Shown here piece after piece: positions 16,538 through 24,579 of a DNA stretch of 43,709 nucleotides. Numbering within the stretch: the first letter of the stretch is position 1; each line of letters opens with the position of its first letter. Position numbers and translations under genes: made by a program. The notes under the pieces were generated by a model. That model was given only the letters and a program-made list of their open reading frames with translations. It made no database searches and was not told the DNA's origin. The stretch covers positions 1 through 43,709 of the forward strand of contig NZ_JAGGOY010000006.1 in NCBI RefSeq assembly GCF_018614095.1, given 5' to 3'. Source of the stretch: Streptomyces sp. ISL-87. GTDB taxonomy: Bacteria; Actinomycetota; Actinomycetes; Streptomycetales; Streptomycetaceae.

Positions 16538-18888
16538 GCAAGCTCCAGGTATGGGCCCGCGACCTCGCCATGGGCACCCGGTTCGCCTTCGCCGGCGGCC
16601 GCGAGGGCTGGACCCGCACCCTGCTCACCGGCATAGGCGTAGGCCTCGGCGTCGCACTGCTGCTGGTCAGCACCGCACTGCCGAGCGCCCTGGCCGCCCG
16701 CGACGCGCGCGGCGACGCCCGCAGCACCGTGAGCGCGCCGACCGCCGATGCGGCCGGGCGCGACACCCTGCTCATCGCGAGGGCCTCCCAGACGTACCAC
16801 GCCACGGACGTGGACGGGATCTTCGTCAGGGCCGAGGGCCCGGACGCCCCCGTTCCGCCCGGCCTGAAGGAGATCCCCGGCCCCGGCGAACTGGCGGTCT
16901 CGCCCGCCCTGCACACGCTGCTGAAGTCCGCCGACGGCAAGCTGCTGCGCGAACGCCTCGACGGGAAGATCACCCAGACCATCGGTGACGCCGGCCTGGT
17001 CGGCCCCGGCGAGCTCTACTTCTACGCGGGCACCGACTGGCTCCACAAGGCCGACGTCGACGAGTACTCGCGCGTCCAGCGCATCACCGGCTTCGCCAAC
17101 ACCTTCGAGGCCGAGCCGCTGCGCCCGGACCTCATGCTGCTGGTCGTCCTGACGTTCGTCGCCCTGCTCATGCCCGTCGCCGTGTTCATCGCGGCCGCCG
17201 TCCGCTTCGGCGGGGAGCGCCGCGACCGACGGCTGGCCGCGCTGCGCCTGATCGGCGCCGACAGCCGGATGGTCCGCAGGATCGCCGCGGGCGAGGCGCT
17301 GGCCGGATCGGTCATCGGCCTCGTGCTCGGCGCGGGCTTCTTCGCGGTCTCCCGGCAGCTCGTCGGCCAGGTGTCCCTCCAGCAGCGCAGCGTCTTCCCG
17401 GCCGACCTCGACCCGGCGCCGTGGCTGGCCGCGCTCGTCGCGGTCGCCGTGCCCGCGGCGGCCGTCGCCGTGACCCTGCTCGCCCTGCGCGGCGTGGTCA
17501 TCGAACCGCTCGGCGTCGTACGCACCGCCAAGCAGCGGCGGCGACGCATCTGGTGGCGGCTGCTGATGCCGCTCGCCGGACTCGGCCTGCTCGCCCCGCT
17601 GATGGGCCGCGGCAACGACCAGGGCGCGTTCAACCAGTGGCAGGTCAGCGGCGGCGTGGTGCTGCTCCTGGTCGGTATCACGGCCCTGTTGCCCTGGCTG
17701 CTGGAGCGCCTCGTCGGAGGGATCTCCGGCGGACCGGTGTCCTGGCAACTCGCCGTGCGCCGGCTCCAGATCAGCAGCGGTACGGCCGCCCGGCTGGTCA
17801 ACGGCATCGCCGTCGCCGTGGCCGGGGCCATCGCCCTCCAGATGCTCTTCGCGGGCACCGAGGACACCTACACGCAGGACACCGGCCAGGACCCCTCCCG
17901 CGCCTCGCTTTCGGTGATGACCCACTCCGGCTCGGGCCCCGTGGACATCGATTCCCTCGGCAAGAAGCTCGGCCAGACCCGTGGGATCACCCGGGCGGTG
18001 CCGCTGACCGAGGTCAACGGCGCGGCCAAGGTGCCCGAGATGGATCGCAGGATCGAGATCACGATCGGCACCTGCGACTCCCTGCGCGAGGTGGCGGTAC
18101 TCGACTCCTGCAATGAGGGCGACGCCTTCATCCTGACCGGAGCCGACCCCGGGGTCTCCGGCCCGTACGGCGCGACGGCCGCACCCGGCCAGCAGATCTT
18201 CGCGGGCAATGTGATGGGGCTGGAGCACTTCAAGAAGGCCGTCCCGTGGACCGTGCCCGCGAACGCCCGTACGGTGCCCAGCCGGAAGGACCCGACCGGC
18301 CAGCTGCGCACCGGCCTGCTCGTGACGCCGTCGGTGGCGCCCAAGGGGATCGACCCCTTCGAGGCGTTCGCCCAGGTCTTCATCCAGCTCGACGACTCCG
18401 TCCCGGACGCCCTGGACCGGGCGCGGACCGCGGCCTTCAAGGCAGCCCCGATGGCCACCGCCATGACCCTCACGTCCCAGCAGCCCGCCCCCCGGTTCTC
18501 CTCGATCCGGACCGGCCTGTTCTTCGGCGCCGCCGGGGTGCTGGTGCTGATCGGCGCGAGTCTGCTGGTCTCGCAGCTGGAGCAGCTGCGCGAGCGCAAG
18601 AAGCTGCTCTCGGCCCTGGTCGCCTTCGGCACCAAGCGCTCCACGCTCAGCCTGTCGGTGCTGTGGCAGACGGCGCTGCCGATCACCCTGGGCATGGTGC
18701 TGGCCACCGCGGTGGGCCTCGCCCTGGGGTCGGTGCTGATGCGGATGACGGCCGTCCCCGTACGGATCGACTGGAGTTCGGTCCTGGCGATGACCGGGAC
18801 CGGCGCGGGCGTGGTCGTCCTGGTGACCCTGCTCAGCGTGCCGCCGCTGCTGCGTCTGATGCGCCCGGACGGCCTGCGGACGGAGTAG
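16534..18888 (+). CDS. FtsX-family ABC transporter permease
   Basis: 784 residues with about ten predicted membrane segments: one near 30-53, a first FtsX cluster at about 200-320, a central group at about 342-442, and a C-terminal cluster at about 660-682, 714-735 and 749-773. Large extracytoplasmic regions lie at 55-198 and 445-658. RLAALRLIGADSRMVRRIAAGEA is the typical FtsX coupling segment. The ATG at 16534 overlaps the ATPase stop by 4 bp. Such mechanotransmission permeases usually move or sense lipids or peptides in the membrane rather than import solutes. Confidence 0.9.
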   Translation: MSKLQVWARDLAMGTRFAFAGGREGWTRTLLTGIGVGLGVALLLVSTALPSALAARDARGDARSTVSAPTADAAGRDTLLIARASQTYHATDVDGIFVRAEGPDAPVPPGLKEIPGPGELAVSPALHTLLKSADGKLLRERLDGKITQTIGDAGLVGPGELYFYAGTDWLHKADVDEYSRVQRITGFANTFEAEPLRPDLMLLVVLTFVALLMPVAVFIAAAVRFGGERRDRRLAALRLIGADSRMVRRIAAGEALAGSVIGLVLGAGFFAVSRQLVGQVSLQQRSVFPADLDPAPWLAALVAVAVPAAAVAVTLLALRGVVIEPLGVVRTAKQRRRRIWWRLLMPLAGLGLLAPLMGRGNDQGAFNQWQVSGGVVLLLVGITALLPWLLERLVGGISGGPVSWQLAVRRLQISSGTAARLVNGIAVAVAGAIALQMLFAGTEDTYTQDTGQDPSRASLSVMTHSGSGPVDIDSLGKKLGQTRGITRAVPLTEVNGAAKVPEMDRRIEITIGTCDSLREVAVLDSCNEGDAFILTGADPGVSGPYGATAAPGQQIFAGNVMGLEHFKKAVPWTVPANARTVPSRKDPTGQLRTGLLVTPSVAPKGIDPFEAFAQVFIQLDDSVPDALDRARTAAFKAAPMATAMTLTSQQPAPRFSSIRTGLFFGAAGVLVLIGASLLVSQLEQLRERKKLLSALVAFGTKRSTLSLSVLWQTALPITLGMVLATAVGLALGSVLMRMTAVPVRIDWSSVLAMTGTGAGVVVLVTLLSVPPLLRLMRPDGLRTE

Positions 18889-18923
18889 CCCGCCCGCGCC
18901 TGTCCGCACCGCCGGCACCCGCC

Positions 18924-18950
18924 CGCATCGCCCGCATCACCCGCATCACC
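18924..18950. repeat. Three 9-bp repeats between the convergent permease and oxyR genes
   Basis: CGCATCGCC, CGCATCACC, CGCATCACC run head to tail. The remaining 18889-19004 sequence is C-rich without a clear hairpin. Confidence 0.75.
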
Positions 18951-19004
18951 CGCACCCGCCCGCGCCCCGTCACGTACGCCCGTTCCCGGAAGCCCGCCGT
19001 CCCC

Positions 19005-19952
19005 CTAATCGGTGGGCCATACCGGGAGCGGGCGTACCGCTTCCCGGAGCGCCGCCGCGATCGCCCGGAACTCCTCCTGCCGGGCCGTCCCCGTACGCAT
19101 CGCCAGCGCGATCCGACGCGAGGGCGCGGGCTCGGCGAAGTACCCGGTGGCCAGGTACTCGTTGCGGGCCGTCTCCAGCCGCAGCGCGGTACGCGGCAAC
19201 AGCGTCACCCCCAGTCCCCCGGCGACCAGTTGTACGAGGGTGGACAGCCCGGCGGCGGTCGTGGTGACGTCCGCCCCGGTGCTGCGCCCCGCCTCGCGGC
19301 AGATGTCCAGGGCCTGGTCGCGCAGGCAGTGCCCCTCGTCCAGCAACAGCAGTTGCAGGCCCCGCAGTTCCTCCAGCGGAACGTCCCGCCGCCCGGCGAG
19401 CGGGTGCTCCCGGGGCGCGAGGAGTACGAAGTCCTCGTCGAAGAGGGGCAGTTCGGTGACTCCGGGCACCCCCAGCGGCACGGCGAGCAGCAGCAGATCG
19501 AGCCGCCCCCCGGCCAGCCCCTCCAGCAGCGAGGCCGTCTGCTCCTCGTGCACCTGGAGGTCCATCCCGGGGTAGCGCCGGTGGAACAGCCCGAGCACGG
19601 TCGGCAGCAGGTAGGGGGCCACGGTGGGGATCACCCCGAGCCGCAGGACCCCGGTGAAGGGCGCCCGTACCGCCTCGGCCTCCTCCAGCAGCCCGCCCAT
19701 GGCATCGAGCACCGCCCGCGCCCGCACCCCGATCCGCTCCCCGGCCGGCGACAGCAGTACTTTCCGCGTGGTCCGCTCCAGCAGTTGCACCCCGAGCGCC
19801 TCCTCCAGCGCGGAGACCGCCCCGGAGAGCGCGGGCTGGCTCATCCCGATCGCGGCGGCCGCGTCCCGGAAGTGCAGATGTTCGGCGACAGCCGCGAAGG
19901 CACGCAACTGCGCGAGCGTCGCCTGCTTCGCTCCCCTATTACCGACAGCCAC
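19005..19952 (-). CDS. oxyR: LysR-type peroxide sensor OxyR
   Basis: A 315-residue LysR regulator: an N-terminal HTH (HFRDAAAAIGMSQPALSGAV, LERTTRKVLLSPAG) and a C-terminal sensor domain. Cys209 in GHCLRD and Cys218 in DICREAG are nine residues apart, matching the redox pair Cys199/Cys208 of E. coli OxyR. The GTG at 19952 is preferred over an ATG at 20054, since GGAGG stands 9 nt before it and the longer form has an unrelated extension. It is divergent from ahpC, which it is expected to control through the OxyR-like box in between. Confidence 0.93.
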   Translation of the reverse strand: MAVGNRGAKQATLAQLRAFAAVAEHLHFRDAAAAIGMSQPALSGAVSALEEALGVQLLERTTRKVLLSPAGERIGVRARAVLDAMGGLLEEAEAVRAPFTGVLRLGVIPTVAPYLLPTVLGLFHRRYPGMDLQVHEEQTASLLEGLAGGRLDLLLLAVPLGVPGVTELPLFDEDFVLLAPREHPLAGRRDVPLEELRGLQLLLLDEGHCLRDQALDICREAGRSTGADVTTTAAGLSTLVQLVAGGLGVTLLPRTALRLETARNEYLATGYFAEPAPSRRIALAMRTGTARQEEFRAIAAALREAVRPLPVWPTD

Positions 19953-19954
19953 TG

Positions 19955-19991
19955 ATAGGAACCTCCGATCACCCGCCACAAGACTAGCTAT
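19955..19991. promoter_or_regulatory. Candidate OxyR binding site between oxyR and ahpC
   Basis: The OxyR consensus has four quarter-sites, ATAG, CTAT, ATAG and CTAT, at 11-bp steps. Here ATAG (19955) and CTAT (19988) have exactly the outer 33-bp spacing. The second quarter reads CGAT (3 of 4) and the third CACA (no match). It overlaps the oxyR ribosome site and lies about 100 nt upstream of ahpC, which would suit autorepression plus activation. Confidence 0.5.
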
Positions 19992-20087
19992 TTCCGCAAT
20001 CAATGCAGCTGTGTCAGCATGTGAGATACGTCCAACCCCCTGGAAAGCCCCCAAAAGGGTTCACTTTCCCGTCTGCAAGGAGAGCAC

Positions 20088-20642
20088 GTGCTCACTGTCG
20101 GTGACAAGTTCCCCACCTACGACCTGACCGCTTGCGTCTCGCTCGAGGCCGGCAGCGAGTTCGCGCAGATCGACCACAAGACCTACGAGGGCAAGTGGCG
20201 TGTGGTGTTCTTCTGGCCGAAGGACTTCACCTTCGTCTGCCCGACCGAGATCGCTGCCTTCGGCAAGCTGAACGACGAGTTCCTCGACCGTGACGCCCAG
20301 ATCCTCGGCGTCTCCGGCGACTCCGAGTTCGTGCACCACGCCTGGCGCAAGGACCACGCCGACCTGCGTGACCTGCCCTTCCCGATGCTGGCCGACTCCA
20401 AGCACGAGCTCATGCAGGCCTGTGGCGTGCAGGGCGAGGACGGCTTCGCGCAGCGCGCCGTCTTCATCGTCGACCAGAACAACGAGATCCAGTTCACGAT
20501 GGTGACCGCCGGTTCCGTGGGCCGTAACCCCAAGGAGGTCCTGCGGGTCCTCGACGCCCTGCAGACCGACGAGCTGTGCCCCTGCAACTGGAACAAGGGC
20601 GAGGGCACCCTGGACGCCGGCGCGCTGCTGGCCGGTGAGTGA
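20088..20642 (+). CDS. ahpC: Alkyl hydroperoxide reductase, peroxiredoxin subunit
   Basis: A 184-residue 2-Cys peroxiredoxin. The peroxidatic Cys51 lies in DFTFVCPTE and the resolving Cys in DELCPCNW (164/166). It reduces organic hydroperoxides and peroxide; in actinobacteria electrons come through AhpD rather than AhpF. The GTG start at 20088 follows AAGGAGAG closely. ahpD starts 4 nt after its stop, forming a two-gene operon divergent from oxyR. Confidence 0.96.
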   Translation: MLTVGDKFPTYDLTACVSLEAGSEFAQIDHKTYEGKWRVVFFWPKDFTFVCPTEIAAFGKLNDEFLDRDAQILGVSGDSEFVHHAWRKDHADLRDLPFPMLADSKHELMQACGVQGEDGFAQRAVFIVDQNNEIQFTMVTAGSVGRNPKEVLRVLDALQTDELCPCNWNKGEGTLDAGALLAGE

Positions 20643-20645
20643 CGG

Positions 20646-21182
20646 ATGTCCCTCGACTCCCTCAAGTCCGCCATACCGGACTTCGCCAAGGACCTGAAGC
20701 TGAACCTCGGCTCGGTCATCGGCAACAGCGACCTCCCGCAGCAGCAGCTGTGGGGCACGGTCCTGTCCTGCGCGATCGCCGCGCGCTCCCCGCGGGTCCT
20801 GCGTGAGCTGGAGCCGGAGGCGAAGGCGGCCCTGTCGCCGGAGGCGTACACCGCCGCCAAGTCCGCCGCCGCGGTCATGGCGATGAACAACGTCTTCTAC
20901 CGCACCCGCCACCTGCTTTCCGACCCGGAGTACGGCACCCTGCGGGCCGGCCTGCGGATGAACGTCATCGGCAACCCGGGCGTGGAGAAGGTCGACTTCG
21001 AGCTGTGGTCGCTCGCGGTCTCCGCGATCAACGGCTGCGGCCAGTGCCTCGACTCGCACGAGCAGGTCCTGCGCAAGGCCGGCGTCGACCGCGAGACGAT
21101 CCAGGAGGCCTTCAAGATCGCCTCGGTGATCCAGGCCGTCGCGGTCACCCTCGACGCCGAGGCTGCCCTCGCCGCCGAGTAA
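20646..21182 (+). CDS. ahpD: Alkylhydroperoxidase AhpD
   Basis: A 178-residue AhpD with the full active-site set described for M. tuberculosis: Glu119, Cys131, Cys134 and His138 in [17 protein letters not shown] and LDSHE. It acts as the thiol adapter that re-reduces AhpC, drawing electrons from lipoamide enzymes. The short spacing after ahpC and a strong terminator after the stop define the operon end. The ribosome site (GGTGAG) is weak, so coupling to ahpC translation is likely. Confidence 0.96.
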   Translation: MSLDSLKSAIPDFAKDLKLNLGSVIGNSDLPQQQLWGTVLSCAIAARSPRVLRELEPEAKAALSPEAYTAAKSAAAVMAMNNVFYRTRHLLSDPEYGTLRAGLRMNVIGNPGVEKVDFELWSLAVSAINGCGQCLDSHEQVLRKAGVDRETIQEAFKIASVIQAVAVTLDAEAALAAE

Positions 21183-21196
21183 CACCCCGTACGCCC

Positions 21197-21236
21197 GTGA
21201 AGGGGCCCTGCGACTTCGGTCGCGGGGCCCCTTCAC
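21197..21236 (+). terminator. ahpCD terminator with UUCG tetraloop
   Basis: An 18-bp stem (21197-21214 with 21219-21236) containing one G-U wobble closes on the very stable loop C(UUCG)G, 14 nt after the ahpD stop. Confidence 0.93.
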
Positions 21237-21322
21237 TCGTTCGCGTGGATGCCGTCATAACGGACGGGATGGCCGGGATCGCCCTACGATAATGGTCTCG
21301 ACACCAGCCACCAGGAGGCGCC

Positions 21323-21958
21323 ATGTCTGCCGCAGCAGTCGAGCACCCCTTTGCCGACGAACCACCGGAGAACCTGCTCGAAACGGCCAACCGGCTCATG
21401 GAGAAGCTCCCCGGTCATCGCGTCGAGATCATCGGAGGAGTCATCACCGTGGCCCCACCCCCGGACTTCAAGCACGCATGCGCCCTCACCGATCTCATGA
21501 TCCCTTTCTATGCAGCCGGATTGCACGGAGGAGAGACGATGATCGCGCAGGGCGTCGGTGTCTGGCTCCCTGGCGGTCCGCAAGACTATGCCATCCCGGA
21601 CTTCGTCCTGGTCGACGCCGATATCGAAGACCATCTCATCAGCAACAACTGCTACGACCCCGCATGCTTCCGTCTGGTCCTGGAAGTCACCAGCAGCAAC
21701 TTCAACAACGACCTCCGGAACAAGGTCCGCGCTTACGCGGAGGCCGCCATCCCCGTCTATGTCATCGTCGACCGCAAGAGCAACCGGCTGCACGTCCTGA
21801 CCGACCCTGCCGACGGCGACTATGCGAGCCACAGCCTCTACGCGCCCGGCCAGCAGGTCACGCTGCCCGACTCCATCGGCGCCAAGGTCACCCTCGACGC
21901 CGCCGCCGTGCTCCTAGCCGGCAGCGGCCGAGGCGACACGCCCGACGAGACCGGTTGA
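21323..21958 (+). CDS. Uma2 family (DUF820) putative nuclease
   Basis: A 211-residue protein with the PD-(D/E)XK-like pattern of Uma2: EIIGGVITVAPPP, IPDFVLVDAD (Asp), RLVLEVTSSN (Glu) and NKVRAYAEAAIPVYVIVD (Lys). The family is hugely expanded in Streptomyces and cyanobacteria; its role is unproven. CAGGAGG precedes the ATG by 6 nt. It stands alone between the ahpCD terminator and the convergent AI-2E gene, with only 2 nt between the stop codons. A second family member lies at 39293. Confidence 0.88.
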   Translation: MSAAAVEHPFADEPPENLLETANRLMEKLPGHRVEIIGGVITVAPPPDFKHACALTDLMIPFYAAGLHGGETMIAQGVGVWLPGGPQDYAIPDFVLVDADIEDHLISNNCYDPACFRLVLEVTSSNFNNDLRNKVRAYAEAAIPVYVIVDRKSNRLHVLTDPADGDYASHSLYAPGQQVTLPDSIGAKVTLDAAAVLLAGSGRGDTPDETG

Positions 21959-21960
21959 GC

Positions 21961-23325
21961 TCAGGCCCGCTGATCCCCCGTGGCCTCCCGGGCCGCCGTT
22001 TCAAGGGCCGTCGAGCCGTGCGGGGCCGCGCCGTTCGGCTGCTGGTCGCGTGAGTACGCCTTCAGGTAGCCCACCACCGTGTTGGTGACGGCGACCAGCG
22101 GAACGGCGACCACCGCTCCACCGATCCCGGCGATCATCCCGCCGGCGGCCACCGAGAGCACCACCGCGAGCGGGTGGACCCGTACCGCCCTGCCCAGGAT
22201 GAAGGGCTGGAGCACGTGCCCCTCGATCTGCTGCACGGCCAGCACCACGAGCAGCACCATCAGCGCGATGAACGGGCCCTGCGTCACCAGTGCCACGACC
22301 ACGGCGAGGGCGCCGGAGACCACGGCCCCGACGAGCGGGATGAAGGCGAACAGGAAGATGAAGACGGCGAGCGGCACCGCCATCGTCACGTCGAGGAAGT
22401 ACAGGCCGAGGCCGATGAAGATGGCGTCGATGAGCGCGACGAGGACCGTGCCGCGGACGTACGCGGTCAGGGTGCGCCAGGCGCGCGGCCCGGCGCCCGC
22501 GACACCCGGCCGGGCCGGCGCCGGGACGAGGCCCAGCACCCAGGTCCAGATGCGCTGGCCGTCGTAGAGCAGGAAGAGCGTCGAGAACATCGCGAGCAGG
22601 ATGCCCGTCAGCACCTCGACGAGGACCGTCACGCCTTGCAGGCCGGCGGAGGTGATCTGCTCGGTGTTGGTGCCGATGGTCTCGCTGAGGTTCTTCGCGA
22701 TGTCGTTGATCTGCTTCTCGGTCACGTGGAACGGACTGTCCAGCGCCCAGAGTTTGAGTTCGTTGATGCCGTCGCGGACCCGGTCGGAGAGGTCGTCGAG
22801 GTTCTCCATGACCTGCCAGACCACGAACCAGCCGACCAGCCCGATGACGACGAAGCCGAGGATCGCGGTGACGGCGGTGGCGAGCCCGCGCGGCAGGCCC
22901 AGTCTGCGCAGCCGGACCACGAACGGCTGGAGCAGCGCGGTGACGAGCATCGCGGCGGCGAAGGCGAGGACGACCAGGCGGACTTCGCTGATCACCTTCA
23001 TCAGCACCCAGAGCATCCCGGCGAGCAGCAGGAGCCGCCAGCTGGCCTCGGCGGCTACGCGAAGGCCCCACGGGACGGCGCTGGCCGGGTCGGGGCGCTC
23101 GCGCGGGCCGCCGTCGACGGGGACCCCGTCGACGTGGGCCGGGGGCGCGGCGACCGTGGGGGCTGCCGGGACCTCGGGGACTGGGGGGACTACGGGGACC
23201 GCGACGGGGGTTCGGGGCACACCGGCGGTCTCGGCCTCGACTTCGGCGCGCCGCTCGTTGAGCAGCGCCTCCATCCGGTTCAGCCGGCTCCCGAGCCGGC
23301 CCAGCCAGCCTGCCCTCTTCGTCAT
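21961..23325 (-). CDS. AI-2E family transporter (PerM-like permease)
   Basis: A 454-residue membrane protein. A Pro/Val-rich cytoplasmic head of about 110 residues precedes about eight membrane segments with the family features: LLQPFVVRLRRLGLPRG, a large central soluble loop (about 210-280), and the C-terminal IPLVGAVVSG and QQIEGHVLQPFILGRAV motifs. Some members export small molecules or act as Na+/H+ antiporters; actinobacterial ones have no assigned substrate. The ATG at 23325 follows GAAGGGA. It converges with the Uma2 gene. Confidence 0.9.
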   Translation of the reverse strand: MTKRAGWLGRLGSRLNRMEALLNERRAEVEAETAGVPRTPVAVPVVPPVPEVPAAPTVAAPPAHVDGVPVDGGPRERPDPASAVPWGLRVAAEASWRLLLLAGMLWVLMKVISEVRLVVLAFAAAMLVTALLQPFVVRLRRLGLPRGLATAVTAILGFVVIGLVGWFVVWQVMENLDDLSDRVRDGINELKLWALDSPFHVTEKQINDIAKNLSETIGTNTEQITSAGLQGVTVLVEVLTGILLAMFSTLFLLYDGQRIWTWVLGLVPAPARPGVAGAGPRAWRTLTAYVRGTVLVALIDAIFIGLGLYFLDVTMAVPLAVFIFLFAFIPLVGAVVSGALAVVVALVTQGPFIALMVLLVVLAVQQIEGHVLQPFILGRAVRVHPLAVVLSVAAGGMIAGIGGAVVAVPLVAVTNTVVGYLKAYSRDQQPNGAAPHGSTALETAAREATGDQRA

Positions 23326-23387
23326 GTCGTTCCCTTCCCCCCGCCCGGCCCGCTGCTCGGTGGCACCTCGCACGACCGTACACGTGA

Positions 23388-23420
23388 GGAGCCCCGCACC
23401 GTATGACGGTGCGGGGCTCC
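23388..23420 (-). terminator. Terminator of the secreted transglycosylase-like gene
   Basis: GGAGCCCCGCACCGT and ACGGTGCGGGGCTCC form a perfect 15-bp stem with a 3-nt loop, about 38 nt past the stop codon on the minus strand. Confidence 0.9.
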
Positions 23421-23458
23421 CCGAGGTTGAGCGGGCGGGCGGCGCGAGGCCGGCCTGC

Positions 23459-24166
23459 CTAGTACCAGCCGTTGGCCTGGTGGAAGTTCCAGGCGCCGCA
23501 CGGGCTGCCGTAGCGGTCGTTCATGTAGCCCAGGCCCCACTTGATCTGCGTGGCGGGGTTGGTGCGCCAGTCGGAGCCGGCCGAGGCCATCTTCGAACCG
23601 GGCAGCGCCTGAACCAGACCGTACGCGCCCGAAGACGAGTTCACGGCCTTGTAGTTCCAGGTGGATTCCTGGTTGATGATGTTGGAGAAGCACTGGAACT
23701 GCCCGGACGGGACCATCTGCTGGGCGATGGCCTTGACCTGGGCGACCGTGTAGGAGCTCTGGACCTCGAAGTCGCCGGCGTCGCGGGCGGCGGAGCGGCT
23801 GGCAGCCTGCTCCTTCTCCTCGCGCTCCTTCTTCTCCTGAGCGGCCTTCTCGTCCGCGGCCTTCTGCGCCTCCGCCTTCTTGGACTTGGCGTCCTCGGCG
23901 GCCTGGATGCGGGCTGCCTCCTCCGCCGAGCGCTTGGCGTCGGCGTCGGCGGCGTGGGCGATGGCGTCGGCCTGCTGCGTCAGGGACGCGCTCTGGACCA
24001 TCGCCTGCTCGCCGACCGGGATGTCAGTGAGGAGAGTCGCGCCGGACGCGGTCGTCTCGAGGTCGTTCGAGGCGGGGTCGCCAGTGGCAACGCCCACGAC
24101 TGCGCCGACGGTGGTGACCGCAGTGGCCGAAGCCACGGCGAATCCCCGGACCGAGATCCGGCTCAC
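23459..24166 (-). CDS. Secreted lytic-transglycosylase-like protein
   Basis: A 235-residue exported protein. A signal segment (residues 1 to about 30, FAVASATAVTTVGAVVG) is followed by a long Lys/Glu/Ala-rich coiled coil (about 75-140) and a lysozyme-like C-terminal domain: FQCFSNIINQESTWNYKA (likely catalytic Glu), SSGAYGLVQALPGSKM, and KWGLGYMNDRYGSPCGAW. Two cysteines could form a disulfide. It probably cleaves peptidoglycan glycan strands during growth or germination. GAAGGA lies 7 nt before the GTG at 24166, preferred over the ATG at 24250. A Crp-like site lies about 275 nt upstream. Confidence 0.85.
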   Translation of the reverse strand: MSRISVRGFAVASATAVTTVGAVVGVATGDPASNDLETTASGATLLTDIPVGEQAMVQSASLTQQADAIAHAADADAKRSAEEAARIQAAEDAKSKKAEAQKAADEKAAQEKKEREEKEQAASRSAARDAGDFEVQSSYTVAQVKAIAQQMVPSGQFQCFSNIINQESTWNYKAVNSSSGAYGLVQALPGSKMASAGSDWRTNPATQIKWGLGYMNDRYGSPCGAWNFHQANGWY

Positions 24167-24346
24167 ACGGTGTCCTTCCAGCAGCGTCCGCAGTGACCGC
24201 GCGGGCGCAATAGTGCCCCTTGACACTGGCCTCCGTGGTGGTGCGGTCACTGGAGGCGCGGGCCCGTGGGCAACTCCCTTGCGGGGAGCGCCGCGTGAAG
24301 CTCGGGCGGCATACGGCGGTCGACTCTGGAGTTATTGGTGCTGCGC

Positions 24347-24363
24347 GTATCCACAGGGGATAC
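24347..24363. promoter_or_regulatory. Dyad in the leader of the transglycosylase-like gene
   Basis: GTATCC-ACAGG-GGATAC, 6-bp arms with a 5-bp centre, about 180 nt upstream of the start codon. It may be an operator or a small leader hairpin. The ~410-bp gap 24167-24579 otherwise holds the Crp-like site and the phoH terminator. Confidence 0.4.
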
Positions 24364-24438
24364 AGGTGTGCCGTATGCGGGGCCTGACGGAAAACAGACT
24401 CTGCCGGACCCCGACACCGCAAGGCAATTCTGTGTTGC

Positions 24439-24454
24439 GTGTGAAAGGTCACAC
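24439..24454. promoter_or_regulatory. Crp-like palindrome
   Basis: GTGTGAAAGGTCACAC has 6-bp perfect arms and contains GTG-N6-G-N-CAC, the form I recall for the Streptomyces Crp site. Read on the minus strand it overlaps the expected -35 position of a CAGAAT -10-like box (24427-24432) directed toward the transglycosylase-like gene. cAMP-Crp control of muralytic enzymes is known in actinobacteria. Confidence 0.55.
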
Positions 24455-24498
24455 CTGGCATGTCGTCGCTGTTTTGGACAAAGGCCTGTGCAGGACGA

Positions 24499-24537
24499 CG
24501 CCGCCCGGCTAGGCTCTCGGGCCTTTGCCGGGCGGCG
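24499..24537 (-). terminator. Terminator of the PIN-PhoH gene
   Basis: CGCCGCCCGGC (24499-24509) pairs with GCCGGGCGGCG (24527-24537), and the 17-nt interior can fold a further AGGC/GCCT stem. It lies about 45 nt past the phoH-family stop codon. Confidence 0.88.
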
Positions 24538-24579
24538 CCAACTCACTTTTCCGCTATGGTGGATTTACCCCCTTCGCGA

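Noticed and set aside
16045..18918. Minus-strand open frame of 957 codons
   Set aside because: It is antisense to the ABC ATPase and FtsX permease, with Arg/Gly/His-rich sequence and no domain; the plus-strand genes are clearly real.
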